Below are positions 43,553 through 54,776 of a stretch of DNA of 64,000 nt, in pieces (the first letter of the stretch is position 1; each line of letters starts with the position of its first letter). The DNA is from Anagrus nilaparvatae (Eukaryota > Arthropoda > Insecta > Hymenoptera > Mymaridae). A program made the translations under genes and the position numbers. The notes under the pieces are model-generated. The model saw only the letters and a program-made list of their open reading frames with translations. It was not told the origin of the DNA and searched no databases. The stretch covers positions 310,001 to 374,000 of the forward strand of contig JAKSXM010000156.1 in NCBI GenBank assembly GCA_022575985.1, read 5' to 3'.

Positions 43553-45218
43553 GAAAATTCCTAAGTGGATTTTTGCTTAAAATTTCAGCAGTGAATGATT
43601 CCTTGTTGCAAAAGCTACAAAATACAAAAAAAAATATCTTTTTTGAATCCCGGCAAACGGTAATAAATGTAAAAATAAAATTTTCAAGAATTCTTTGAAT
43701 TTCGTTTTCTCTTACATTAGAATTAATATGCAAAAAAATCATTTGCGATAGTTTTCTCTTTCAAATTTAGAATAATTTGGTCACAATTTTTTAAGATTTT
43801 AAGTCCGGCAAAGATATTTTAAGTCTAAAAATAAAAAAACTTGGATAGGTTAGAATCATTTTTTTTTAATTTTTCTTTATAATAATTAGGGATTTTGTAA
43901 AAAAAACTCTTATTCACATAAGTATTTTGAATAAATACTTCGTTCTACCAAGTTATACGGATGCACAAGCCTGGAATGCGTTTTTATTACAACTTAATTG
44001 ATGTGCTAGAAGCGCACAGTGGTACCAATAAGTAACTAGAAGTCAAATTTGAAATGGAGAAAATAAAATATGACAAAATAAGCAAATTATTTTTTATAAC
44101 AATAATCCTTAGCCTTGATTAATTTAAGTACGATCCATAATTAAAAAATTTATAATTTTAATGCATAAAGGATAAAAAACCTGTGCGTAGGGTTATGGAG
44201 GATGTCGTCATTTACACACAAACTTAAAATTTTAAAGAGATGTTTAAATATTTTACAGTAATACTACTTAAGAAATAGTATTATTTGCCTTGGTTTTATA
44301 TGGTTTGGTTCAAAATTTTTTGAAAGCAGCCATGGTCTACTACATAACCATTTATAGGTTATGCAGATATTTTTTTTAAATAAACAAATAAAAAGAAGAG
44401 ATAATAAGACTCCAATATAAATTTTTATTATTTTTTATTAATTTTCTCTTTTAAATGATTACTGTTTCGTAATAAAAAATAAATTTTTCAGTTTACACGA
44501 GTTTATATTTTTCTTACGTTGAAAAAAAAATTTACAAAATATTTATCTATTTAATTTTATTATTTTAAGATTTACTCCACTTCTGGTATAACAACATAAT
44601 TTTGAAAATTAATTTTTTCTTTTTATATTATAGAAGTATAGAACATGGTGTATACTTTATTGTTGTTTATTTTCTTTTTAACTGATATTGCAAAAATTTT
44701 CATATTTTCTCCATTTCAAATTTGTCTTCTAGTTACTTACTTGTTACCACTGTGCGCTCCTAGCACATCAATTAAGTTGTAATAAAAACGCATTCCAGGC
44801 TTGTGCATCCGTATAACTTGGTAGAACGAAGTATTTATTAAAAATACTCATGTGGATAAGAGTTTTTTTTACAAAATCCCTAATTATTATAAAGAAAAAT
44901 TAAAAAAACATGATTCTAACCTATCCAAGTTTTTTTATTTTTAGACTTAGAATATCTTTGCCGGACTTAAAATCATAAAAAATTTTGACCAAATTATTCT
45001 AAATTTGAAAGAGAAAACTATCGCAAATGATTTTTTTGCATATTAATTCTAATGTAAGAGAAAACGAAATTCAAAGAATTCTTGAAAATTTTATTTTTAC
45101 ATTTATTACCGTTTGCCGGGATTCAAAAAAGATATTTTTTTTTGTATTTTGTAGCTTTTGCAACACGGAATCACTTACTGCTGAAATTTTAAGCAATAAT
45201 CCACTTAGGAATTTTCGG
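43553..45218. mobile_element. 1.67-kb inverted-repeat element with about 530-bp arms
   Basis: The left arm starts aaattcctaagtggattttt. The right arm ends with its inverse at 45218 (aatccacttaggaatttt). Arms share gccgggattcaaaaaagata-type, gcaaatgat and gaatgcgtttttattacaac words, with about 95 percent agreement by eye. The two nearly identical frames at 43500-43742 (minus) and 45027-45347 (plus) are the same arm sequence read twice, not genes. The loop (44.09-44.69 kb) is AT-rich. Confidence 0.82.
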
Positions 45219-45600
45219 TTGCTATGCCCGATCGGAGTAGCTACAACCTCAAGTACAACTCCACAACTAATGTGTTGGGTAGGAAGAATCAGAAGTGACG
45301 TTTTTTTCGGTGTTAGCAAGAATGAGGAAGAATTCTATCCAGGATGATTCTATCTCGCCTCGCCTCACCTCGTTCTCGGCCGAGTATATTTCATTTATAA
45401 ACAAGGCGGTTACTAAAAATAATTCTTTAAACAAATTTTAAAGTAAAACTTATTTATTATTTTAAAAAAATAATTATTAATTTATTAATAAATTACACAA
45501 AATATATTTATTACATAAAATTTATTATTTTAATAAGTAAATTTTTAATTTATAAATGAATTACACGAAATATTTAATTTATTATCACACATAAACATTT
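45219..45600. other. Flank between the inverted-repeat element and the hAT relic
   Basis: Unique-looking, G/C-richer sequence at 45225-45400, including cgcctcgcctcacctcg, then AT-rich ATTTAATTTATTA-type repeats. No supported gene. Confidence 0.4.
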
Positions 45601-45610
45601 AAAAACTACA

Positions 45611-47193
45611 TTACGCACATAAAGAATCAGGATTGAATCCACATATTGCTGTGACAAAATCAGACTTAGAGCATTCACTGATAACCAACGCTGTTAAAGC
45701 ATCATCTTTAAGCGATCTTCTATTTGGTTGATAAATTAAGGCTACGTTTGAAAAAAGGCATTCTACAGCTACGGACGTAGCCTGAAGTGCCAGCTTATCT
45801 CTAGCCATCGTTGCTAGTATGGGGTATGTTTTTTCATGTCCACCCCACCAAAGTAGGATATCAGTACTTTCTGGTGCATATAGAGCTTCTAAATAGGCAC
45901 TTAACCCTTCTTCCCAAATTAGTTCCGTATCATCATCAAATATATTAGAAAAATCTAAAAGATTATTGTTCTCATTTTTCTTTTCTTTTCTTTTCTTTCG
46001 TTTTCATTTCCGTCAGCTTTCAGGTTATTATAATAAATTTTATATATTTTTTAAAAACATTTCTTGCTATTAGTCCTGTCGCCAGCAATGCTATTTAATG
46101 CCATAAAATCCTAAAATAGCATAAAAGTTCCATGGAAAAAAATGGGTTGTATATATGTTTTTTGACCCGCTAAACACGAATCCGGGGTCTATTTTGCGAA
46201 ATTCATGGTCAATTTTTTTTTATTAACAAATTATTGCAAAATTGGCCAATAATTTGTTAATAACAAAAAATTGACCACGAATTTTGAGAAATAGACCCCG
46301 GATTCGTGTTTAGCGGGTCAAAAAACATAAATACCACCCATTTTTTTCCATGGAACTTTTATGGCATTTTATGGCATTAAATAGCATTGCTGGCGACAGG
46401 ACTATATCTTTTTCTAGCTTTTTCTCCCATTCCGTTTTTAAAAACTTTTTAACTTTGCGTCTGGGATCCAAGATAAGCAAAGCATTATAAAACCAGTTGT
46501 ATATTCGGTAATGCTTTAAAATCTTATCCCTGCCTTCTTGAAATGCACCGATCAAAATTTCATCTAAGCGATTTCTATTAATTTTCTCGTCCATTCAAAA
46601 ACAATTTTCTCAACCTTATCAAGTAATACATTAAAAGCATTAAAATATATAAAATAAATACATTAAAACCATTTTGTGTTCTTCAATAGTATCTTCACGT
46701 AATTTTTGTCGATGAGGTAGATTTTTGGAGGATTTTGAAGATAAGCTTTATTATGAGGCTTAAAAAAAATTTAATGGCAAATTGTTACCAGCTATAAACA
46801 GAACATTTTTTCTTTTATTTTAATTAATTAACAACCCAAAATCATGACTAATAATATCGGAACCCTAAAAAAATTTTCTAAATTGGTTTTTCTTGTAGTC
46901 TTAATCGAATTTTTATTTGTTTCCGTTTTTGATAATAACTCTTTATAAATATCAACATGACATTCTTGAAGATGAGTTTTCAAACTTTTAGTATTATGAC
47001 CAGTCATCTTAAATCCAATTTTAAATTCACCTTTATCATTTTTACCAAAGGTCAAACAAAATCCATATTTGATATTTTCAATATACATAATTTAATAATA
47101 ACTGGCATATTAACTTCTGCATTTTGGAGAAGATATTTCTGGTGAAACAATATTTTCTGATTCTGTTTTAGGTTTTTTTTTAACAGCAGTCAT
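45611..47193 (-). pseudogene. hAT-family transposase, decayed, with a MITE inserted
   Basis: Minus strand. ATG at 47193-47191 (MTAVKKKPKTESENIVSP). Then a BED-finger-like stretch at 47088-46828 (GHNTKSLKTHLQECHVDIYK; the first cysteine pair is damaged). Then 46594-46404 (DPRRKVKKFLKTEWEKKLEK) is broken by a 330-bp MITE. Then comes the C-terminal hAT dimerisation region, from about 45985 to 45611: DILLWWGGHEKTYPILATMA, then ATSVAVECLFS and RRSLKDDALTALV. The D-x-L-x-W-W, Y-P-x-L-A and S-V-x-x-E-x-x-F-S motifs are diagnostic of hAT transposases. Frameshifts, a stop after the N-terminus and the MITE make it inactive. Terminal repeats were not located. Confidence 0.87.
46071..46404. mobile_element. 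330-bp MITE with TA duplication inside the hAT relic
   Basis: The element 46073-46402 has ends GTCCTGTCGCCAGCAATGCT / AGCATTGCTGGCGACAGGAC, perfect inverse copies. TA lies at 46071-46072 and 46403-46404. The whole is a near palindrome (ccccggattcgtgtttagcg on the right, mirrored on the left). It interrupts transposase sequence, so it is younger than the hAT copy. Confidence 0.85.
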
Positions 47194-47280
47194 TTTCTTA
47201 ACAAGAATCTTGGCGTTTCATTCTTATTTTATTATTATTATTATAAATTACAAATTTATTATTAAAAACTTAATACAAGC

Positions 47281-48200
47281 ATATGTATGGAAGAGTATGG
47301 ATTAAGTCTTGCAGCTGATAAGACAGAGATAGTGATGTTTACAAGGATGCAAATCGAAACCATCGTCCCAATACGAATCGACGAGGATACTGTCATAGAG
47401 ACAAAAACGTTCGTTATATATCTGGAGATAACTCTGGACACGAAGCTGAACTACTGGGAGCACATCTCTCAAAGGGTCAAAAAGGCAGGTACCATCATAC
47501 TAGCCCTGAGCAGGCTGATGTCAAATATGAACGGCCCAAAGTCCAGCAATGTCCGTAACTTACCCCATCCTATTGTATGGAGCAGAAATTCAGGAGGAGG
47601 CACTAGACAAGAATATCTATGCGAGGTATAACAGTGCAGAGGCAAGGTACTCTGAGGGTTTCTTGCGCATACAGGATTGTCTCGGAAGCAGAAGTTATTG
47701 TTATTGCCGAAATAATTCCAATTGCGCTCCTTTCCTGAAAGTCATACATGACAGGAAGAACGAGTAAGACCTTGATTATATTAAAGCGGATAGAAGGAAA
47801 GCTTCAATGCTGGAGAGGCAAAAGCTCTGGGAGGACCACCAGACAGCGCATGGACCAGGCATCTTATAAAAGAGATCGCTCCTTGGACCCAGAGTGAACA
47901 CTAATAAATAAACTACTTCCTGACTCAGTTCCTCAAAGGTCACGGGCTTTTTCAGTCTTTTCTCTTTAGAATGAGGAAGCTTGCAAGCCCTGAATGTATG
48001 TTCTGTCTCTACAAACAAGACAACGTTTTTTACTGTGATCGCTGGACGTCTAAAAGGATGACGTTGGAGGCAGAGATCAGCGAAATTACGCCCGATAACA
48101 TTGTAGGACAAATTCTCCAAAATGATTAGTCATGGAGTGCTGCGGCAAAGTACGTGGAAGAAATTCTGCGAGCTAAAAAACTATTGATGACACCCTAACT
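47281..48200 (+). pseudogene. R1-clade non-LTR retrotransposon 3' fragment, decayed
   Basis: Plus-strand frames give the end of the reverse transcriptase: YGLSLAADKTEIVMFTR, YLEITLDTKLNYWEHI, ALSRLMSNMNGPKSS, then TYPILLYGAEI in the next frame. Further on is the C-terminal tail, with FQSFLFRMRKLASPECMFCL-like reading, then a CDRW word and PDNIVGQILQNDQSWSAAAK. This order (thumb, Y-L-G-V-x-L-D, then a CCHC-like tail ending W-x-x-V-A-x-Y-V-E) is typical of R1-like elements. Several frameshifts and stops. It is 5' truncated at about 47281, right next to the hAT relic. The 3' end fades near 48250-48300 into ATTT repeats. Confidence 0.85.
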
Positions 48201-48880
48201 AGGAGTCGTCGGTAGGAGCGATAGAGATAGACGGCTCTTGCACGCGGCACCAATGGGGACGCGATGTAGGACGTACAAGGATATTTATATTTATTTATTT
48301 ATTTATTTGACGACATGGTGAAATAACAAAAAGAAGAAAGAAGGGATCTCCAGGATGAAAGGATAAATGGAAGAAAGTATCTTCAACCAAAAAAGATACA
48401 TGGCCTCAAGTCCACCTAATGTAATGTGATAAATGGTTACGGGCTGACTTGTATAAGGCTTGATGGGGGATGAGTTTATTCGGTAGCATGACAGCGTGAG
48501 ACGAGTTAAATTGGAAACATGCTGTCATGTAGTCCGACATTATTTGGGAGCCCGGCCCATCTATGCGTAATACATTCTCACCTAGAACATGTGTCCAATT
48601 GAAAAGTTTTCAGAGTCGTAGCTCTGTAAAACCGTTCAACCTTATACATGTCGTCCCTGCTCGCATGCAAAATTAATAAAAAATTAAAATTATAATAAAC
48701 TTATTATGAAACTAGTAAATAATCAACGCATTCTTCTCCAAATCACATAACTAATATAAACACGTGGACGAAAGTAAAATTTCTGCCTTAACGGCTTATG
48801 CTGGTCGCGATCTTGTAGGCGTAATTTTTAACAAATTTACGAGACAAAACGAGGCGAAGCGCGAACAATACCACCCCATT
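48201..48880. other. Possible R1 3' UTR and spacer; no gene
   Basis: (ATTT)n at 48285-48306, then unique sequence of mixed composition to about 48665 that may be the element's 3' untranslated part. The remainder is AT-rich. Confidence 0.35.
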
Positions 48881-49109
48881 TGAGATAAATGTCAAAAAAC
48901 TAACTAATTAAAAAAAAAAAAAATTAAATTTTAAAAAAGATTTAAAATTAATTTACTCTTTTAATATAAAAATGTCTACAATTCTTTTAAAAAGACCTGC
49001 TTTTATTGATTGCTTTATCTTTATAAAATTTATCATAACCTATAAGTAAACTTGACCTAAACATTTATTATAGATATCTAAAACTTTTATGATAAAATTT
49101 ATCTTTAAT

Positions 49110-50192
49110 AACAAGCTTGCTTAACAAGCTTGAATAGCAAGCTTGAATAGAAAGGTTGTTTCGAAAGGTTGAATATCAAGCTTTAATAGCAAGCTTGAAT
49201 AGCAAGGTTGTTTGGCAAGGTTGAATATCAAGCTTCAATTTCAATCTTGATTAACAAGCTTGATTAGCAAGGTTGATTAGCAAGGTTGAATATCAAGCTC
49301 AAAATTCAAACTCGCTAATTAAGATTGAAATTCAAGCTTGATATTCAACATTGCTAAACAACCTTGCTTCTCAAGATTGAAATCCAAACTTGCTAATCGA
49401 GATTGAAATTCAAGTTTGCTAATCAAGGTTGAAAATCAAGGTTAATATTCAAGGTTGAAATTCAAGCTTGCTAATCAAGGTTGAAAATCAAACTTGCTAA
49501 TCAAGATTGAAATTCAAGCTTGATATTCAACCTTGCTAAACAACCTTGCTAATCAAGTTTGAAATTCAAGATTGAAAATCAAGCTTGCTGAACAACCTTG
49601 CTATACAACATTGCTAATCAAAGTTGAAAATCAAACTTGCTAATCAAGATTGAAATTCAAGCTTGCTGAACAACCTTGCTATTCAACCTTGCTATACAAC
49701 ATTGCTAATCAAGGTTGAAATTCAAACTTACTAATCAAGATTGAAATTCAAGCTTGATATTCAACCTTGCTAAATAACCTTGCTAATCAAGCTTGCTAAT
49801 CAAGGTTGAAATTCAAGGTTGAAATTCAAGCTTGCTAATCAAGGTTGAAAATCAAACTTGCTAATCAAGATTGAAATTCAAGCTTGATATTCAACCTCGC
49901 TAATCAAGATTGAAATTCAAGCTTGATATTCAACTTTGCCAAACAACCTTGCTAATCAACCTTGCTAATCAAGGATGAAATTCAAGATTGAAAATCAAGC
50001 TTGCTAATCAAGATTGAAATTCAAGCTTGATATTCAACCTCGCTAATCAAGATTGAAATTCAAGCTTGATATTCAACCTTGCCAAACAACCTTGCTATTC
50101 AAGCTTGCTATTAAAGCTTGATATTCAACCTTGCCAAACAACCTTTCTATTCAAGCTTGCTATTCAAGCTTGTTAAGCAAGCTTGTTATTAA
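49110..50192. repeat. About 1.1-kb array of 13-bp imperfect palindromes (CTTG-n5-CAAG)
   Basis: Units such as cttgctaatcaag, gttgaaattcaag and cttgatattcaac abut with a 13-bp period, creating CAAGCTTG at each junction. Roughly eighty units by length. The left third has the opposite word bias (caagcttgaatag, caaggttgaatat), so the array is itself arranged as an inverted repeat. Order of unit types is irregular. Confidence 0.85.
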
Positions 50193-50367
50193 AGATAAAT
50201 TTTATCATAAAAGTTTTAGATATCTATAATAAATGTTTAGGTCAAGTTTATTTATAGGTTATGATAAATTACATAAAGATAAAGCAATCAATAAATGCAG
50301 GTCTTTTTAAAAGAATTGTAGACATTTTTATATTAAAAGAGTAAATTAATTTTAAATCATTTTTAAA

Positions 50368-52938
50368 GACTACTGCGGCATAAGGTATGGTTTCCGGTCC
50401 CATCATATTTTTCGCATTTTTTTGGCTCAATTTGATGATATATGATAAAAAATAAGATTCCGAGGGTCGGCACCCCCCCACCCACCCTGCGTTACCCCTG
50501 GGGGGTTGAAACGTGTTTTTCACTAAAAATTAATATCTCCGGGCCGAATCATCCGATTGGGGCGTGGTTGGTATCAAAATTTTCGTTTTAAAAAAATACA
50601 CCAAAAAATTTGTTTTTTTTTTTTTTTGAACTCATTTTGAGGTTCAAAACTTCGAAAAACGTCATTTTTGGCTTTTTTGACGGTCTAAAAATTGAGATAT
50701 CTCAGGATAGCGGAAAAACTCCTTTTTTTCGCGCTCAGGGGAACTTTGTCTAAGACTACTTTTCAAAATTCCGTCGGAAAAATGGCAACTTTTACGGTGC
50801 GTCACTCGCAATTGATGATTATGTAAAAGAAATCTTGTTATTTTTTGCTTATTTTATAATACCATCTAATATTTTATTTTAAATCTAAAATTAGCTTTTT
50901 TATGGTCTTTTTTATGATTTTCTCATAATTTTTTCATAAAAAAACGATAATTCACCTATACTCTACCAAAGGACTTTATTTATTTCATGAAATATCTTTT
51001 AATTTTCGCAAATAATATCTATTTTCCTTATTAATAATAATTAAAATACTAACACTTTTATTATAAATAATTATTTTAAAGAAAGTTATATATTCTTAAA
51101 ATATGTATTAAATTAGTTCATAAATAACGATAAATTTAATTAATCAACATATTGAATTATATAATTTTTTGAACGTAAAACCTCATTTTTAACTACTGTA
51201 TGGAAAACCCGCAGAAATATTGCGCTTAGGATGATCAACTTTTTAAAAAACAAAATTAAACGCACACCTTCCTGTTACATTTCTTTGAGTTCCTTAGACC
51301 ATAGAAAGTGACGAACAAGTGAGAAATAGAAAATATTTTGCTTTCCCTATATTTTTTTTCTTTAGTTGTAAGACTCAAAATCACGTTTTTTCGATGTTTA
51401 AAAAAAACCGATTTCTGAATTATATTTTTATAAATTAAAATCATTCTAAATGATGGATTTATGTTTTTTCACTTGTTTTGCATTCACAATTTACTAAAAA
51501 GAGTATACTCCCTTTTCTTTATATACATGACCAAAAATCACAAATTTTCAGTTTTCAACTTCTTGAAGCAGCTCAAAAGGTAAATATTGGGGTTTTTAAA
51601 AATTCATACTCTTGGGATTTTCCTAGCAGATTCAAATGATTTTATCAACTTTTCATCGAATTCCTGAGGAAAATATATATAAGTAAAAATTGCAAATATT
51701 ATTCAGAAAATTTTTTCTTAAAAAATGCGAAACTTTAAACATTGGCTCCCTGAAAATTGGGGCCCTAAAAACTAAAAAAATGAATTTTTCTCCTATAAAG
51801 CTTCGTCAAATGTTAAAATAAATACTGAATTCGGATTGTACTGGAAAAATTAAAACGAAGTACGTTTTTAGTCCAGTTTTTAACATCATTTGAATCTGTT
51901 AGAAAAATCCCAAGTTGATAAATTATTAAAAAACCCAATATCTAATTAACATTTAAACTGCTCCAAGACGTTGAAAATTGAAAATTTGTATTCTTTGGTC
52001 TTAAATATACTCTTTTTAGTAAATTGTCAATATAAGAAAAGTGAAAAAACATAAATCCATCATTTAAAAAATAATTTTAATTTATAACAAAAAAATTCCA
52101 AAATTGGTTATTTTTAAATATTGAAAAAACGTGATTCTGAGGATGTCAACTCAAAAAAAAACTATGCTGCGAGCAAAAATTTTTCTATTCCTAGCTTGTT
52201 TATCACTTTATATGGTCTAAGATACCCAAATAAATGTATCAGTAAGGTGTGCCTTCAATTTGCCTTCATAAAGATGATCATCCTATTGATTATTGCGAAA
52301 ATTAAAAGAGATTTCATGAAATAAATGAAGTCCTTTGGTAGAGTACAGGTGAAATATCGTTTTTTTATGAAAAAATTTTGAGAAAAACATAAAAAAGACC
52401 ATAAAAAAGCTAATTTTAGATTTAAAATAAAATATTAGATGGTATGATAAAATAAGCAAAAAATAAAACACGATTTCTTTTACATAATCGTCAATTGCGA
52501 GTGACGCACCGTAAAAGTTGCCATTTTTCCGACGGAATTTTGAAAAGTAGTCTTAGACAAAGTTCCCCTGAGCGCGAAAAAAAGGAGTTTTTCCTCTATC
52601 CTGAGATATCTCAATTTTTAGACCGTCAAAAAAACCAAAAATGACGTTTTTCGAAGTTTTGAACCTCAAAATGAGTTCAAAAATAAAAAAAAAAATTTTT
52701 TTTGGTGTATTTTTTTAAAACGAAAATTTTGATACCAACCACGCCCCAATCGGATGATTCGGCCCGGAGATATTAATTTTTAGTGAAAAACACGTTTCAA
52801 CCCCCCAGGGGTAACGCAGGGTGGTTGGGGGGGTGCCGACCCTCGGAATCTTATTTTTTATCATATATCATCAAATTGAGCCAAAAAAATGCGAAAAATA
52901 TGCTGGGGCCGGAAACCATACCTTATTCCGCAGTAGTC
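50368..52938. mobile_element. 2.57-kb near-complete palindrome, ends gactactgcgg / ccgcagtagtc
   Basis: The left arm (gactactgcggcataaggta ...) and right arm (taccttattccgcagtagtc) match over more than 1 kb with scattered indels, closing near 51.7 kb. Shared words include gaccctcggaatctt (inverted), cgacggaattttgaaaagta and gatttatgttttttcacttg. It is inserted in the right arm of the 48881-52982 foldback. Part of the arms is related to 10720-11200. Non-coding. Confidence 0.85.
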
Positions 52939-53642
52939 TTTAATTTTTTTTTTAAATAGTTAGTTTTTTGACATTCATCTCAATAAATAAATTTTATAAA
53001 AAATCATCGATTTCCTTTCTCCAAAATCTTTTATATTGCAGCGCGGCGCTACTGAAATTTGATAGCAAATTTGGGTGATATGCTCATAGAGATATTGTAT
53101 AGAGGGCACATTATACTATGCTGCACATAAGTGAAAATGTCCACACTTAAAATAAAATAGCGCTATATCTATCTCTCTCTAAACTTCTTAATTTATACGA
53201 CACCGCTAGAGTGTTGTAAGAGCGCGCTAATAAATTTAAAAATTTAAAATTTTTTATTAATGGAGAAATATTGTATTTTATTTATATTTTGTTTATTTCA
53301 TTTTATTTTATTTTATTTTATTATATTACTAGGGGGCTCCGCCCCCTGCGCGGTTCGCGCGCCAACCCCCGCAAAGCGTTGAGTGTGGTGAAAAGGCCCA
53401 TGTTTACAATTAGAAATTAAAAGACAATTAATTAGAAAGAATAAAACTTCTTTATTTGCGCATCTCTTAATAGTTCTTGGCCTTCCATTAATTCTTCTAA
53501 ACTTAGTAATAATTTTAAAATATTAAAAAACATATCTGAAGTGTACAATAACTTTTAGCTGAAGTAAATAAATTTTAAACTTAAAAAAATAAAATAAAAT
53601 AAAAATAAAAAAAATTGCAATTTGAATAAAAAAAACAAACAT

Positions 53643-53838
53643 GGGTGCCCAAATGGGGGTGTCCAAATGGGGGTGACCAAATCGTGGTGTCCAAATGGGG
53701 GTGTCCAAATAGGGGTGACCAAATGGGGGTGTCCAAATGGGGGTGACCAAATGGGGGTGTCCAAATGGGGGTGTCCAAATGGGGGTGACCAAATGGGGGT
53801 GTTCAAATGGGGGTGTCCAAATGGGGGTGACCAAATGA
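53643..53838. repeat. 14-bp minisatellite, about 14 copies (ccaaatgggggtgt)
   Basis: Units alternate between gtgtccaaat and gtgaccaaat versions. Because 14 is not a multiple of 3, all three frames on each strand stay open for stretches, so overlapping frames rich in G-V-Q-M or T-P-I-W-S-P-P-F are artefacts. It is strongly G-rich on the plus strand. Confidence 0.95.
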
Positions 53839-53979
53839 CCCATGTCGGCGGCAGCGGCGGCAGCGTTTAGAATTTTATAATATAGAGAGAAGAGAGATTA
53901 TATTATATTTTATTATTTGCAGATTAATTTTATTAAATAAGAATAAAAAAATTAAGCATTATTTTAATTATGAATTATT

Positions 53980-54392
53980 TTTGGGTTCTTGGGAACAATA
54001 TTTGAAGATGACAGCAATGAAAATGTTTTGACTTATAGGTTTTCTCAAGACCATGTGTAAACACTCTTCTCAAAAATTAGGCTTATGAATGGCCATTCTA
54101 GAAATCCAACTACAGTTCAATACAAATCGGCTTTTAGAAAATTAGTTTTGAAATTCATTGACGTCTTGCCGTCAAAGTCTGCCAATTGTAAAGAACAGTC
54201 TGATAGTGCGGAATTGAAAAAAGCTCCTACTACCATTAAAAAGACTACGTTTTGATATAGAAAATTTACTGGATAAGAATTACATGCTATTTGAACACAA
54301 CTATTCTAAGAAAAGTGTAGATTCTGTTAAGATGGACAAATTAATTCAAGACGTGTACATGTATATAGCAGGAAATGTTTTTAAAAGATTAA
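53980..54392 (+). pseudogene. P-element/THAP9-like transposase C-terminal fragment, decayed
   Basis: The plus-strand frame from about 54000 reads ENVLTYRFSQDHV, a stop, then TLFSKIRLMNGHSRNPT, VQYKSAFRKLV and LKFIDV. This is the Y-x-F-S-Q-D-H-x-E-x-x-F-S-x-I-R pattern of P-superfamily transposases. Further on, after two frame changes, are HNYSKKSVDSVKMDKLIQ and YMYIAGNVFKRL, matching the Y-I-A-G-x-V-x-x-x-L motif near the C terminus. The N-terminal THAP finger and catalytic core are absent. It ends where the 54391-54500 repeat begins. Confidence 0.8.
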
Positions 54393-54500
54393 GAAAAAGA
54401 TTTTGCCACTTATATCAAAAACCGCGTTTTTCGTATCTGAGCTACCCAAAATTTTAAAAATAACTTTTTAGGTAAATAAAAAAAAATGTTTTCAAAAAAC
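54391..54500. repeat. Fragment of the 27012-28993 palindrome family
   Basis: Shares aagattttgccactt, ccgcgtttttcgtatctgag and ttttaggtaaata with the left arm at 27165-27250. Confidence 0.7.
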
Positions 54501-54776
54501 CAATGTTAATTTTTTAATTTTTTTATTTTGTTTAAAAAAAAAAATTATTTAAATTTATTTTGATATACTTCTTCTCTACACTAAAAATTTTTTTATTCAA
54601 ATTCTTTATTTTAATTTTAAATATATGAACGCGCGCAATCAAAGCTCTAGCGGCGTCGCCTGAACTAAGCAGTTTAGAGAGAGATAGATGTTGCGCTATA
54701 GCACCTTTCTCTCTCTTAAGAAGACCCACGTAATTATAATGGGATGTTTCCTCTATACAATATCTCTATGGATATG

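Larger units (their letters stand above)
48881..52982. mobile_element. Foldback element with an internal 13-bp-palindrome array, split by a second palindrome
   Basis: The left arm from tgagataaatgtcaaaaaac through about 49110 is mirrored at 50180-50367. It resumes after an insertion at 52939-52982 (ending gttttttgacattcatctca). So the right arm was interrupted by the 50368-52938 element. The core is the tandem array at 49110-50192. No protein is encoded; the 84-codon frame near 50269-50523 is incidental. Confidence 0.8.
53089..54776. mobile_element. Composite element with about 150-bp inverted ends around a P-like transposase relic and a minisatellite
   Basis: The left end (gatatgctcatagagatatt ... 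tctctctctaaactt ... ccgctagag) is mirrored at about 54625-54776 (ctctagcggcg ... tttagagagagatagat ... aatatctctatggatatgc). Between them are a (TTTTA)n run (53295-53325), a G/C-rich patch, the 14-bp minisatellite, P-like coding remnants and a fragment of the 27-kb palindrome family. It may be a degenerate P-superfamily element with its own ends, or a chance enclosure. Confidence 0.55.

Noticed and set aside
34876..44000. Candidate upstream exons of the microexon gene (for example near 36430 and 35632)
   Set aside because: Possible AG/GT pairs occur, but the enclosed frames have stops or are only about 20 nt, without support.
43500..45347. Two nearly identical 80-106 codon proteins in opposite orientation
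   Set aside because: They are the same sequence in the two arms of the 43553-45218 inverted repeat, with no protein family character.
49110..50192. CRISPR-like regular array
   Set aside because: The 13-bp units have no spacers, vary in order, and lie in a eukaryotic foldback element.
53523..53870. Several overlapping frames with repeated T-P-I-W-S-P-P-F or G-V-Q-M peptides
   Set aside because: Explained by a 14-bp minisatellite that keeps all frames open; not a repeat protein.
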